Shown here one piece after another: positions 1 through 5,569 of a stretch of DNA of 8,206 nt (positions are counted from its first letter, which is position 1; the number at the start of each line of letters is the position of its first letter). The notes beneath the pieces are model-generated. The model ran no database searches. It saw only the letters and a program-made list of their open reading frames with translations, and was not told the origin of the DNA. Origin of the DNA: Clostridiales bacterium (lineage in GTDB: Bacteria; Bacillota; Clostridia; Oscillospirales; Oscillospiraceae); assembly GCA_019418525.1 (NCBI GenBank), contig DYBS01000066.1, positions 1 through 8,206 on the forward strand. Direction: 5' to 3'. The position numbers and the translations under genes are program-made.

Positions 1-482
1 TCACCCAGCTCACCGGCATCACCGACGCCGATGTGGCCGACGCCGAGCCCTTTGCCGAGGCCATCGCCGCCTTCGGGGCGTGGATCGGCGGCGGGCGCAC
101 CCGCATCTACTCCTGGAGCCGTACCGACCAAAACCAGCTCTTCGACGAGAGCTGGCTGAAGGAAGTGGAGCTCCCCGCCCCTCTGGAGGGGCGCTGGATG
201 GATTTTCAGGACGTGTACACCCGCCTCATCGGCCTCTCCGGGGCCAACAGCCTGTCCCTGAAGCACGCCCTGGGGGCGGCGGCCTGTACCTTTGAGGGCG
301 AGGCCCACCGGGCGGTCCACGACGCGGAGAACTCCGCCACTCTGCTGAAACTGGTGAAGGAGGGACGGCTCAAGGAGCAGGCCGGCGCGGTGTGGCAGGC
401 CCTCCATCCGGAGAAGCACACGGGCAGCTCCCTGGGGGAGAATTCCGCCCTGAAAGCCTACCTGGAACGGCTGGAGAAGTGA
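1..482 (+). CDS. DEDDh-family 3'-5' exonuclease, C-terminal part (5' end outside window)
   Basis: The reading frame is open from base 3 and ends with TGA at 480-482; the start lies before the window. About 159 residues are visible. The segment TQLTGIT followed by an acidic stretch, then SWSRTDQNQL, WMDFQDVY, SLKHAL and HRAVHDAENSATLL, matches the second half of DnaQ/KapD-like exonuclease domains. There the Asp after SWS is a metal ligand, and the His and Asp of HRAVHD form the ExoIII signature (H-x4-D). The first DxE motif would lie upstream and cannot be seen. Such enzymes remove nucleotides from the 3' ends of DNA or RNA in the cytoplasm; the substrate cannot be told from this fragment. A C-terminal tail of about 40 residues follows the domain. 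No convincing plus-strand terminator follows, because the hairpin at 544-578 has its T-run on the other strand. Confidence 0.85.
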   Translation, partial: TQLTGITDADVADAEPFAEAIAAFGAWIGGGRTRIYSWSRTDQNQLFDESWLKEVELPAPLEGRWMDFQDVYTRLIGLSGANSLSLKHALGAAACTFEGEAHRAVHDAENSATLLKLVKEGRLKEQAGAVWQALHPEKHTGSSLGENSALKAYLERLEK

Positions 483-536
483 TCTTTTTTCACGACTTCA
501 TGGATTTTTGGACGCGATACAAACAATTCCCTGCAT

Positions 537-578
537 AAAAAACGAAAGAGCCCGCGTCCGCGGGCCGGCAGCTCTTTC
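537..578 (-). terminator. Hairpin with T-run on the minus strand
   Basis: GAAAGAGC (544-551) pairs with GCTCTTTC (571-578), and an inner GC-rich stem (CCCGC with GCGGG) sits inside. A run of six A at 537-542 becomes a T-run just after the hairpin when read on the minus strand. On the plus strand the bases after the hairpin are not U-rich, so it suits minus-strand transcription better, although no minus-strand gene is seen upstream of it. It might still form the 3' end of the exonuclease mRNA. Confidence 0.5.
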
Positions 579-607
579 CATTCCAAAGGTGTGTTTCTTT
601 GGCAGCG

Positions 608-635
608 GCGGCGGCGGGTTCTTTCCCGCCGCCGC
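608..635. repeat. Perfect 11-bp GC inverted repeat upstream of spoIVB
   Basis: GCGGCGGCGGG (608-618) and CCCGCCGCCGC (625-635) are exact complements around the 6-base spacer TTCTTT. No T-run follows directly on either strand, so this is not a standard terminator. A short TGCGCA repeat pair around a T-run lies just downstream at about 650-669. The hairpin would lie in the spoIVB 5' leader or just upstream of its promoter; its role is unknown. Confidence 0.6.
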
Positions 636-699
636 GGTCATATTAATCTTGCGCAGTTTTTTTGCGCATGACACATTTTGACGCGGAAAGGGTGAAACT

Positions 700-1770
700 A
701 TGCAGGAGGAATCAAATGCAAAACCATGGCTGTCCTGGGCGGTGCGGGCGACCGCCCTGGCGCTGACCCTGGCGGCGCTGGTGTTCAGCGCCGGCCCGGC
801 GGGGGCCGCCGCCGCGGGGAGCGTGGCCGGCGTGGGTGACATGGTATATCCCCTAGGCCGGGCGGTGGGCATCAAGCTCTTTGCCGACGGCGTGATGGTG
901 GTGGGACTTAGCGAGGTGGACACCCCCACCGGCAGCTCCGCCCCGGCCAAAAGCTGCGGCCTGCGGGAGGGCGACATCATCACCCACATCAACAGCGAAG
1001 AGGTGGACACCATTGAGGAGGTCCAGTCCATCCTCCAAGATTTAGAGGGCAAAACCATGAGCATCCGGGCCCAGCGGGACGGGGAGGAATTGCAGGTCAC
1101 CGCCCAGGCCGTCCAGTGCGCCTCCGACGGCAGCTATAAGCTGGGCGCCTGGATCCGGGACTCTATGGCGGGCATCGGCACCCTCACCTTCTACGACCCG
1201 GAGAGCGGCGTGTTCGGCGCCTTGGGCCACGGTATCAGCGACGTGGACACTGCCCAGCTCATGCCCCTCCAGTCCGGTTCCATCATGTACGCCACGGTGC
1301 AGGACGTGCGCCCCGGCCAGGCGGGCGTGCCCGGTGAGCTCCACGGGGCTTTCCAGGCCAGCCGGGACCTGGGGGAGCTCTACTGCAACAGCGGCTCCGG
1401 TATTTTCGGCACCCTCACCGACACCTCCCTCACCGCCGGAGTGGAAGCGGTCCCGGTGGCCGGGCGGGATGAGGTCCACACCGGACAGGCGGTCATCCGC
1501 TCCAACATCTCCGGGGACGAGGTGAAGGAGTACCAGGTGGAGATCACCCGTATCTACCCCGAGGGCAGCGGAAAGGACCTGATGGTCAAAGTCACCGACG
1601 AGGCGCTACTCTCCGTCACCGGGGGCATCGTGCAGGGTATGAGCGGCAGCCCAATCCTCCAGGACGGTAAGCTCATCGGCGCAGTCACTCACGTTTTAGT
1701 CAACGACTCCACCCAGGGGTACGGCATCCTCCTGGAGCACATGCTGGACGCGGCGGACAGCCCGGCATAA
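700..1770 (+). CDS. spoIVB: SpoIVB-type serine peptidase (family S55) with PDZ domain
   Basis: This 356-residue protein has a basic N-terminus and a hydrophobic segment at about residues 11-36, serving as signal or membrane anchor. A PDZ domain follows at about 48-135 (GRAVGIKLFADGVMVVGL, then GLREGDIITHINSEEV). The S55 peptidase domain spans about 145-350. Its catalytic residues are visible: His177 in ALGHGISD, Ser315 in QGMSGSP, and Asp300, which sits 15 residues before the Ser as in Bacillus subtilis (Asp363/Ser378). In B. subtilis SpoIVB is secreted from the forespore and starts intramembrane cleavage of pro-sigma-K; the substrate here is not known. The protein is shorter than the roughly 426 residues of B. 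subtilis. The start at 700 has a modest ribosome site (AAAGGGTG, 687-694). The stronger GGAGGA at 705-710 lies inside the gene, and the ATG that follows it is out of frame. A terminator follows, so the gene is probably monocistronic; no spo0A follows it as in Bacillus. Confidence 0.93.
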   Translation: MQEESNAKPWLSWAVRATALALTLAALVFSAGPAGAAAAGSVAGVGDMVYPLGRAVGIKLFADGVMVVGLSEVDTPTGSSAPAKSCGLREGDIITHINSEEVDTIEEVQSILQDLEGKTMSIRAQRDGEELQVTAQAVQCASDGSYKLGAWIRDSMAGIGTLTFYDPESGVFGALGHGISDVDTAQLMPLQSGSIMYATVQDVRPGQAGVPGELHGAFQASRDLGELYCNSGSGIFGTLTDTSLTAGVEAVPVAGRDEVHTGQAVIRSNISGDEVKEYQVEITRIYPEGSGKDLMVKVTDEALLSVTGGIVQGMSGSPILQDGKLIGAVTHVLVNDSTQGYGILLEHMLDAADSPA

Positions 1771-1798
1771 CAAAATCAGGCGGACGAAAAGGAACCTT

Positions 1799-1837
1799 GT
1801 TGCCCCTGTGATGGCTCACGGGGGCAACTTTTTCTTT
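1799..1837 (+). terminator. Intrinsic terminator of spoIVB
   Basis: The arms 1799-1811 and 1816-1828 form a 13-bp stem (GTTGCCCC outermost, one G-T pair) around a TGGC loop. TTTTTCTTT follows. The hairpin starts 28 bases after the spoIVB stop codon. Confidence 0.93.
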
Positions 1838-1945
1838 CCTTATTTGTATTCTTATGGTACGATACAGAAAAAGAAGGCTGTGACGACAGAACCTTAAAGC
1901 TCTGCATTGTCAGAACCACAAATCATAATTTGAGGGGGTTTCGAT

Positions 1946-2230
1946 ATGTGGCTGATATGTGGTGTTTTGAGCGTGGCTTTTTGTGTGATCGGCTGGCTCA
2001 TGATATCCAAGCAAAAAAAGATTGCATTTTGGGCTTCCGTTTGTTCGCTTGCATTTGTATCATTGACACTTCTTATGGAATACCGAGCGGTGCTGCAATG
2101 GGTTGAAAAAGAAGATTGGAGTGCCATGATGGACGTTGTACCGCCCATGTTTTCGTTGTTGACTATATATGTGATCCTTTTGTTAGTGGTGAATATTGTG
2201 CTTCTGGGTTTGATCAAGAAGAAATCATAA
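1946..2230 (+). CDS. Small three-helix membrane protein, function unknown
   Basis: The 94-residue product is mostly hydrophobic. Likely membrane helices lie at about residues 2-20, 26-45 and 68-90, and the tail is short and basic (KKKS). The charged stretch EKEDW lies between helices 2 and 3. The start ATG follows GAGGGGG (1932-1938) by 7 bases, a good ribosome site, and a strong terminator follows the stop, so the gene is an independent unit. I do not recognise a named family. The gene and its flanks are clearly richer in A and T than the spoIVB gene before it and the lipoprotein gene after it, which may point to a different origin. No convincing promoter was found, although TACGAT at 1858-1863 might serve as a -10 element. 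It is very probably a real gene, because signal, spacing and terminator all fit. Confidence 0.75.
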   Translation: MWLICGVLSVAFCVIGWLMISKQKKIAFWASVCSLAFVSLTLLMEYRAVLQWVEKEDWSAMMDVVPPMFSLLTIYVILLLVVNIVLLGLIKKKS

Positions 2231-2250
2231 AACTCCAAAGACAGAATACT

Positions 2251-2282
2251 ACGGGCCCACACCATTCTGTGGGCCCGTTTTT
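2251..2282 (+). terminator. Intrinsic terminator of the small membrane protein gene
   Basis: ACGGGCCCACA (2251-2261) pairs perfectly with TGTGGGCCCGT (2268-2278) over 11 bp with a 6-base loop, and TTTTT ends at 2282. ACAGAAT at 2241-2247 could pair instead with ATTCTGT at 2264-2270, so a competing fold is possible. Confidence 0.92.
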
Positions 2283-2313
2283 GTCTCTCGTCGGACAGAA
2301 TAAACAAAAATAA

Positions 2314-2342
2314 ATGACACAGGCGGGCAAATCTTGTATAAT
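2314..2342 (+). promoter_or_regulatory. Sigma-A-type promoter for the lipoprotein/membrane protein unit
   Basis: ATGACA (2314-2319, five of six to TTGACA) and a perfect TATAAT (2337-2342) are separated by 17 bases. The start codon at 2375 lies about 26 bases after the expected transcription start. This is the best housekeeping promoter in the window. Confidence 0.8.
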
Positions 2343-2374
2343 GATGGTAGAAAAGCAGAGATGGGGGTGTACTT

Positions 2375-2833
2375 ATGAGACACGATGCTGTCAAGTCGAA
2401 AACCCGCCGCTTCCGTGGCCTCGCCTGGCTGGTTCTGCTGCTCCTGCTGTTCCTGGCCGCCTGCGGGAGTGAAAAGAAGCCCTCCACGGTGTACGAGGTC
2501 GAGCACCAGGGCAAGGTGTTCACGGTGGACCAGGAGCAGCAGACCATCTCCGTGGACGGCTATGTCTGCCAGTACGAGGTGGCGGGCGAGGTATTGTGGG
2601 ATGTACTGTGCCTGAGTGTCCCCACCAAAACAGACGATTCCGGTCACTACATTGGGCTTGGTATGATCCTGATTCTGCTAGGCGTGTTCCATGCCGTCAG
2701 TCCCCACACGATGTGGTATCTGAGCTACGGCTGGCGCTTTAAGGACGCGGAGCCCTCGGATCTGGCCCTGTTTGCAGAACGTGCCGGCGGCATTGTGGCG
2801 ATCGTTGCCGGTGTGGTCTGCCTGTTTGTATAA
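2375..2833 (+). CDS. Putative lipoprotein with C-terminal DUF6199-like membrane region
   Basis: This 152-residue protein starts with a strongly basic N-terminus and a leucine-rich helix ending in the lipobox LAAC. Cys30 is therefore the predicted lipidated residue, and the protein should be anchored on the outer face of the membrane. Residues 37-72 form a small polar domain (VYEVEHQGKVFTVD, then QQTISVDGYVCQYEV) that resembles extracellular beta domains common in Clostridia. A hydrophobic helix lies at about 93-108. The motif WRFKDAEPSDLAL and a final helix resemble what I recall of DUF6199, a membrane-associated domain of unknown function; this assignment is from memory. The start follows GGGGGTG (2363-2369) by 5 bases. 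The stop lies 13 bases before the next gene and overlaps its ribosome site region, so the two genes are probably co-transcribed from the promoter at 2314-2342. Confidence 0.78.
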   Translation: MRHDAVKSKTRRFRGLAWLVLLLLLFLAACGSEKKPSTVYEVEHQGKVFTVDQEQQTISVDGYVCQYEVAGEVLWDVLCLSVPTKTDDSGHYIGLGMILILLGVFHAVSPHTMWYLSYGWRFKDAEPSDLALFAERAGGIVAIVAGVVCLFV

Positions 2834-2846
2834 AGGAGGGATGTCT

Positions 2847-3320
2847 ATGAAAGTGCGGATACAAACCCTCTGGCGCGTACCGGTCTATTGTCTGATCGCA
2901 AGCTGGTTGAGCTTCTATGTGACGGTTTACCTCGGGAGGTTCTTCTTCGTGGTGGAAACCGTGGGAGAGGATGGGGGCGTCGTGGGAAGCATTGACCCCG
3001 TCCGGTCCGCTCTGTTTAACGGCGCTCTGTTTCTGATCGTACTCCTCCTGGGCGGCCTCTGGGCCTTCCGCTCCATGACCCGGACGGAAATCGCCGTCTC
3101 GGCGGGAATCATGACGGTCCTCTATCTGATTCTGGTGGGCTTACAGCTGGCACTCCCCCAATTTCCCACGTCCCTCATATTCCCCGTTGCTACCATCCAG
3201 CACTGGCCCGGGGTACTCACTTCTCTGCTGCTTAAAGTCACCGGGCAGCTGACGGTCTCGGCGGTGCTCGCCTGTCTGGCGCCGCTGCTCTTCATACCCT
3301 TTGGCCACAAGCAGGTCTGA
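2847..3320 (+). CDS. Four-helix membrane protein, copy 1 (function unknown)
   Basis: The 157-residue protein has predicted membrane helices at about residues 12-36, 55-75, 83-104 and 132-150, with a polar loop (about 37-50) between the first two. The start at 2847 is chosen because AGGAGGG (2834-2840) lies 6 bases before it and because the paralogue at 4319 starts with the same residues (MKVR-QTLWRVP). The in-frame ATG at 2841 directly abuts the ribosome site, and a TTG further upstream would overlap the lipoprotein gene, so both are less likely. By hand count about 107 of 157 positions are identical to copy 2; the best kept stretches are QTLWRVP, LSFYVTVYLG, ALFLIVLLLGGL, AFRSMTR and EIAVSAGIMTV. 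The gene follows the lipoprotein gene by 13 bases and ends at a terminator shared with a convergent gene. No known family or catalytic motif was recognised. Confidence 0.85.
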   Translation: MKVRIQTLWRVPVYCLIASWLSFYVTVYLGRFFFVVETVGEDGGVVGSIDPVRSALFNGALFLIVLLLGGLWAFRSMTRTEIAVSAGIMTVLYLILVGLQLALPQFPTSLIFPVATIQHWPGVLTSLLLKVTGQLTVSAVLACLAPLLFIPFGHKQV

Positions 3321-3355
3321 AAAAACGCCCCGTTCCAGGAATCAAAAACGCCCCG
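3321..3355. repeat. 12-base direct repeat beside a terminator
   Basis: AAAAACGCCCCG occurs at 3321-3332 and again at 3344-3355. The second copy is the base and left arm of the hairpin at 3349-3379; the first could in principle pair with the same right arm (GGGGCG). It looks like a partial duplication of a terminator half. Confidence 0.7.
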
Positions 3356-3379
3356 GCGGTCACACAGACCGCCGGGGCG
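3344..3379 (-). terminator. Intrinsic terminator of the stalk-domain gene, possibly bidirectional
   Basis: Arms 3349-3361 and 3367-3379 form a perfect 13-bp GC-rich stem with the loop ACACA. On the minus strand five T follow (3348-3344). On the plus strand the following bases (CCTCTCTGTTC) are only moderately pyrimidine-rich, so ending of the convergent gene that stops at 3320 is less certain. Confidence 0.88.
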
Positions 3380-3392
3380 CCTCTCTGTTCAA

Positions 3393-4115
3393 TTAAGAAA
3401 AGGAAATGTCATAGATGCCGTAGCCCGCCTGGGAGTGGAAGATGGACTTCACCACCAGCAGCTTGACGTTGGCCGCCCGGTTCAGGGGCACGCTGACGGT
3501 CTGGACACCCCCGTCCCACTTGAGGTCATAGCTGGTGCTCAGCTCGCCGTCCAGATAGACCTCCAGGGTGGCGTCGTCCGTCTCCGTCCCGTCCACATGG
3601 CCCACGGTGAAGGTCATGGTGTTGTACTTCAGGTCGGTATTCCAGAGGGCGTAGGACGCGGTGGTGGACGCCGCGGTGCGGTCCTGGAGCATGACGCCCT
3701 CGGTGATGTCCTTTCCGGCCACCGTCATGTAAGACTTGAGATCGCTGCCGTCATAGATCGTACTCCCCCCATTGACCTGGTAGGGGGGCAACAGCTTCAT
3801 CCAGCTGTCGGCCTGGCCGGGGATCGCGCCCACATAGACCGTGGCGGTCTCGCCGTCCCAGGTGACCTCCTTGCCCAGGGCCTCGCCCACGGCACGGACG
3901 GGCAGATAGGTGGTGCCGCCGCTGGCGAAGGGCTCCACGACTTTGCCGTTGGGGTCTGTGGGGGTGATCTCCTTGCCGTCCACCACCAGGCGAATGCCCA
4001 TGTAGTTGGCCTCGATCATCTTGGTCGTCACCGCATTGGTGGCCACGGCAGTGCCGCAGAGCAGTCCCACCACTGCGACGGCGGCCAAGGCCCGGTTACG
4101 CGTGATCTTCTTCAT
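3393..4115 (-). CDS. Secreted stalk-domain (copper amine oxidase N-like) protein with NPCBM-like C-terminal domain
   Basis: The 240-residue protein begins with MKKITRNR and a hydrophobic segment at about residues 9-25, a typical Sec signal peptide with likely cleavage near AVA-TNA. Residues 40-96 are a stalk domain of the copper amine oxidase N-terminal type: VVDGKEI, then the hallmark TYLPVRAVGEALGKEVTWD and TATVYVG. This domain is common in cell-surface proteins of Clostridia and does not imply amine oxidase activity. Residues about 130-240 (MTFTVGHVDGT, ATLEVYLDGELSTSYDL, then VSVPLNRAANVKLLV and GYGIYDISF) resemble NPCBM/NEW2-type beta-sandwich carbohydrate-binding domains. The protein is therefore probably exported and may bind glycan. 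The ribosome site AAAGGAGGA lies about 8 bases before the ATG. It has its own promoter (4173-4201) and terminator, and it sits between the two copies of the four-helix membrane protein, in the opposite direction. Confidence 0.88.
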   Translation of the reverse strand: MKKITRNRALAAVAVVGLLCGTAVATNAVTTKMIEANYMGIRLVVDGKEITPTDPNGKVVEPFASGGTTYLPVRAVGEALGKEVTWDGETATVYVGAIPGQADSWMKLLPPYQVNGGSTIYDGSDLKSYMTVAGKDITEGVMLQDRTAASTTASYALWNTDLKYNTMTFTVGHVDGTETDDATLEVYLDGELSTSYDLKWDGGVQTVSVPLNRAANVKLLVVKSIFHSQAGYGIYDISFS

Positions 4116-4172
4116 GGTACTTCCTCCTTTGTTTCATTTCCAACACACCGCGCAGGGTTCTGCGTTTTCTTT

Positions 4173-4201
4173 ATTGTGGACCTCTAAACCTGTTTTGTAA
4201 A
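4173..4201 (-). promoter_or_regulatory. Probable promoter of the stalk-domain gene
   Basis: On the minus strand TTTACA (plus 4196-4201, five of six) is followed after 17 bases by CACAAT (plus 4173-4178, four of six). The start codon ends at 4115, leaving a leader of about 50 bases that contains a small CGCAG/CTGCG hairpin (plus 4151-4164). Confidence 0.5.
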
Positions 4202-4277
4202 TAGATGGATGCCCTTACGCACCTGACGGACGCGGCGGGAAACCCGGTAATTGCGCCTGTCCTTTTTTCTTCCGCTC

Positions 4278-4286
4278 TGTTATACT
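4278..4286 (+). promoter_or_regulatory. Extended -10 promoter of membrane protein copy 2
   Basis: TGTTATACT fits the extended -10 form TG-n-TATACT (five of six to TATAAT). No good -35 box lies at the usual distance, which extended -10 promoters can tolerate. The start codon is at 4319. Confidence 0.6.
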
Positions 4287-4318
4287 GAACATAGAAAACA
4301 GAACAGGGAGGGATACCC

Positions 4319-4792
4319 ATGAAAGTGCGGAAACAAACACTCTGGCGCGTACCTGCCTATTGTCTGATTGCCAGCTGTCTGAGCTTCTATGTGACGGTCT
4401 ATCTGGGAGACGCTTTCTTTATGGTAAGAACCATTGATGAAAGCGGGCTTCTTACAACAAACCTCAATATCGTCCGCTATGTGCTTTTTAACAGTGCCCT
4501 CTTTCTGATCGTGCTCCTTCTGGGCGGCCTCTGTGCCTTTCGCTCCATGACCCGGGTGGAGATCGCCGTCTCGGCGGGAATCATGACGGTGGTTTATCTG
4601 ATTGTACTGGGAATCCAGCTGTCGCTCCCCCAATTTCCCACAGCTATCTTTATCATCGCAATCTTCCAAACCTGGCCGGGAATCCTCTCCCATCTGCTGG
4701 CACTGGTCACTGGACCACATATCCTCCTGGCTGTAACCTGCTTCCTGGCTCCGCTGCTCTTCACCCCCTTTGGCCGGAAACAAGTCCAGTAA
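4319..4792 (+). CDS. Four-helix membrane protein, copy 2 (paralogue of 2847-3320)
   Basis: The 157-residue protein is colinear with copy 1, with one one-residue gap near position 111 balanced by an extra C-terminal Gln. Helices are predicted at about residues 12-36, 55-75, 83-104 and 130-150. The regions that differ most are the polar loop after helix 1 (about residues 31-52) and the segment around residues 108-140; the central helices are nearly unchanged. The ribosome site GGGAGGG (4306-4312) lies 6 bases before the ATG. Unlike copy 1 this copy has no lipoprotein gene ahead of it and appears to have its own promoter. It ends just before a hairpin shared with the convergent phosphatase gene. 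No family was recognised. Confidence 0.85.
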   Translation: MKVRKQTLWRVPAYCLIASCLSFYVTVYLGDAFFMVRTIDESGLLTTNLNIVRYVLFNSALFLIVLLLGGLCAFRSMTRVEIAVSAGIMTVVYLIVLGIQLSLPQFPTAIFIIAIFQTWPGILSHLLALVTGPHILLAVTCFLAPLLFTPFGRKQVQ

Positions 4793-4799
4793 ATACATC

Positions 4800-4836
4800 A
4801 AACGCCCGGACGGTCCATCGGACCGCCCGGGCGTTT
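4800..4836. terminator. Bidirectional terminator between convergent genes
   Basis: AAACGCCCGGACGGTCC (4800-4816) pairs with 4820-4836 around the loop ATC, with one A-C mismatch in a 17-bp stem. The plus strand ends in TTT CTCTC; the minus strand continues TTTGATGTATTT. It lies between the plus-strand gene ending at 4792 and the minus-strand phosphatase gene ending at 4840. Confidence 0.85.
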
Positions 4837-4839
4837 CTC

Positions 4840-5550
4840 TCATTCCGTATAAAATTCCTCCAGGGTGTCCAGGCACAGACACCCCAAACACCCCCCGTGG
4901 CCGCAGCCGCAGTCGATGGCGATCTGCATCCCCCGGCGGAAAATCTGGTCCCGTGGCTCCTTCCCGGCCCAGTGAAAGAGCAGGCGGGTGGGCGTGTGGC
5001 CGTAGACCACATAGCGGTCGGGATAGTACACCTGGTCCGGACCCGGGCGGCAGAAGAGGACCTCCTCCAGGTCGTAGTCCTCCAGCGCCTTATTCGGGTC
5101 AAAGTGGTCCAGCCCGGCGTGAACCAGCACAAAGGAGCGCCCTCTTGTCTCCACCTCGGCGTAGAGCTCCATCTCCCGGATATAGTCCAGGATCTCGCTC
5201 CGCTCGTCCTGACTGAGCTGGTTCAGCGCCCGGAGGGTGGGCTCTCCCCCGTTGGCCATCCAGTCACCCAGGGCGGAGAGCTCCACCTCCCCCAGGCGGT
5301 CTAGGCGCTCCTCGGTGATCTCCTGGAGCAGCCAGCGCAGACACAGGGCCGCGGTGAGCTCGTGATTGCCCAGAAGCGGGATCACATTAGGCCGGGCCAT
5401 CATATCCTGGAGAATTCGGACGCCGTCCGGCCCCCGGTCGATGACGTCCCCCAGCACATACAGGGTGTCCTCCGGCCGGAAGGAGATTTCCCGCAGCATG
5501 GCGATGTACTTCTCATAGTGTCCATGAAGGTCAGACATGCAGTAGATCAT
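4840..5550 (-). CDS. PPP-family metallophosphatase (serine/threonine protein phosphatase-like)
   Basis: The 236-residue protein carries all the metal and catalytic motifs of the PPP family: D7-x-H9 in SDLHGH, GDVIDRG at 34-40, GNHE at 61-64, His144 in LVHAGL and His185 in YGHTPT. Size and motif order fit the small bacterial and phage PPP enzymes, which hydrolyse phosphoserine/threonine or, in ApaH-like members, dinucleoside polyphosphates; the substrate cannot be decided here. The C-terminus is rich in Cys (214, 216, 221, 224 and 226). The family often has IDCGC at the first two positions, but the extra residues are less usual. It has no signal peptide and should be cytosolic. The ribosome site AAGGGAGA lies about 6 bases before the ATG. 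The gene starts 19 bases after the stop of the GTPase-like gene, so the two are probably one operon, and the phosphatase may act on that protein or its target. Confidence 0.92.
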   Translation of the reverse strand: MIYCMSDLHGHYEKYIAMLREISFRPEDTLYVLGDVIDRGPDGVRILQDMMARPNVIPLLGNHELTAALCLRWLLQEITEERLDRLGEVELSALGDWMANGGEPTLRALNQLSQDERSEILDYIREMELYAEVETRGRSFVLVHAGLDHFDPNKALEDYDLEEVLFCRPGPDQVYYPDRYVVYGHTPTRLLFHWAGKEPRDQIFRRGMQIAIDCGCGHGGCLGCLCLDTLEEFYTE

Positions 5551-5569
5551 AGGCTCTCCCTTCGCACCG

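Noticed and set aside
691..700. GGTGAAACTA fits a sigma-F/G -10 pattern just before spoIVB
   Set aside because: Transcription would start inside the coding region after the ATG at 700, and no -35 element lies at the right distance (GCATG at 666-670 is too far).
1894..2547. 217-codon minus-strand open frame crossing two plus-strand genes
   Set aside because: It spans a terminator and a perfect TATAAT promoter of the plus strand, and the protein shows no coherent domain.
2772..2846. Longer N-terminus for membrane protein copy 1 from a TTG start
   Set aside because: It would overlap the lipoprotein gene by 62 bases, and the paralogue at 4319 starts exactly at the ATG equivalent to 2847.
3435..4187. 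250-codon plus-strand open frame opposite the stalk-domain gene
   Set aside because: Its residues are biased (H, G, V, D) with no motif, while the minus strand encodes a signal peptide and the YLPVRAVGEALG hallmark with a strong ribosome site.
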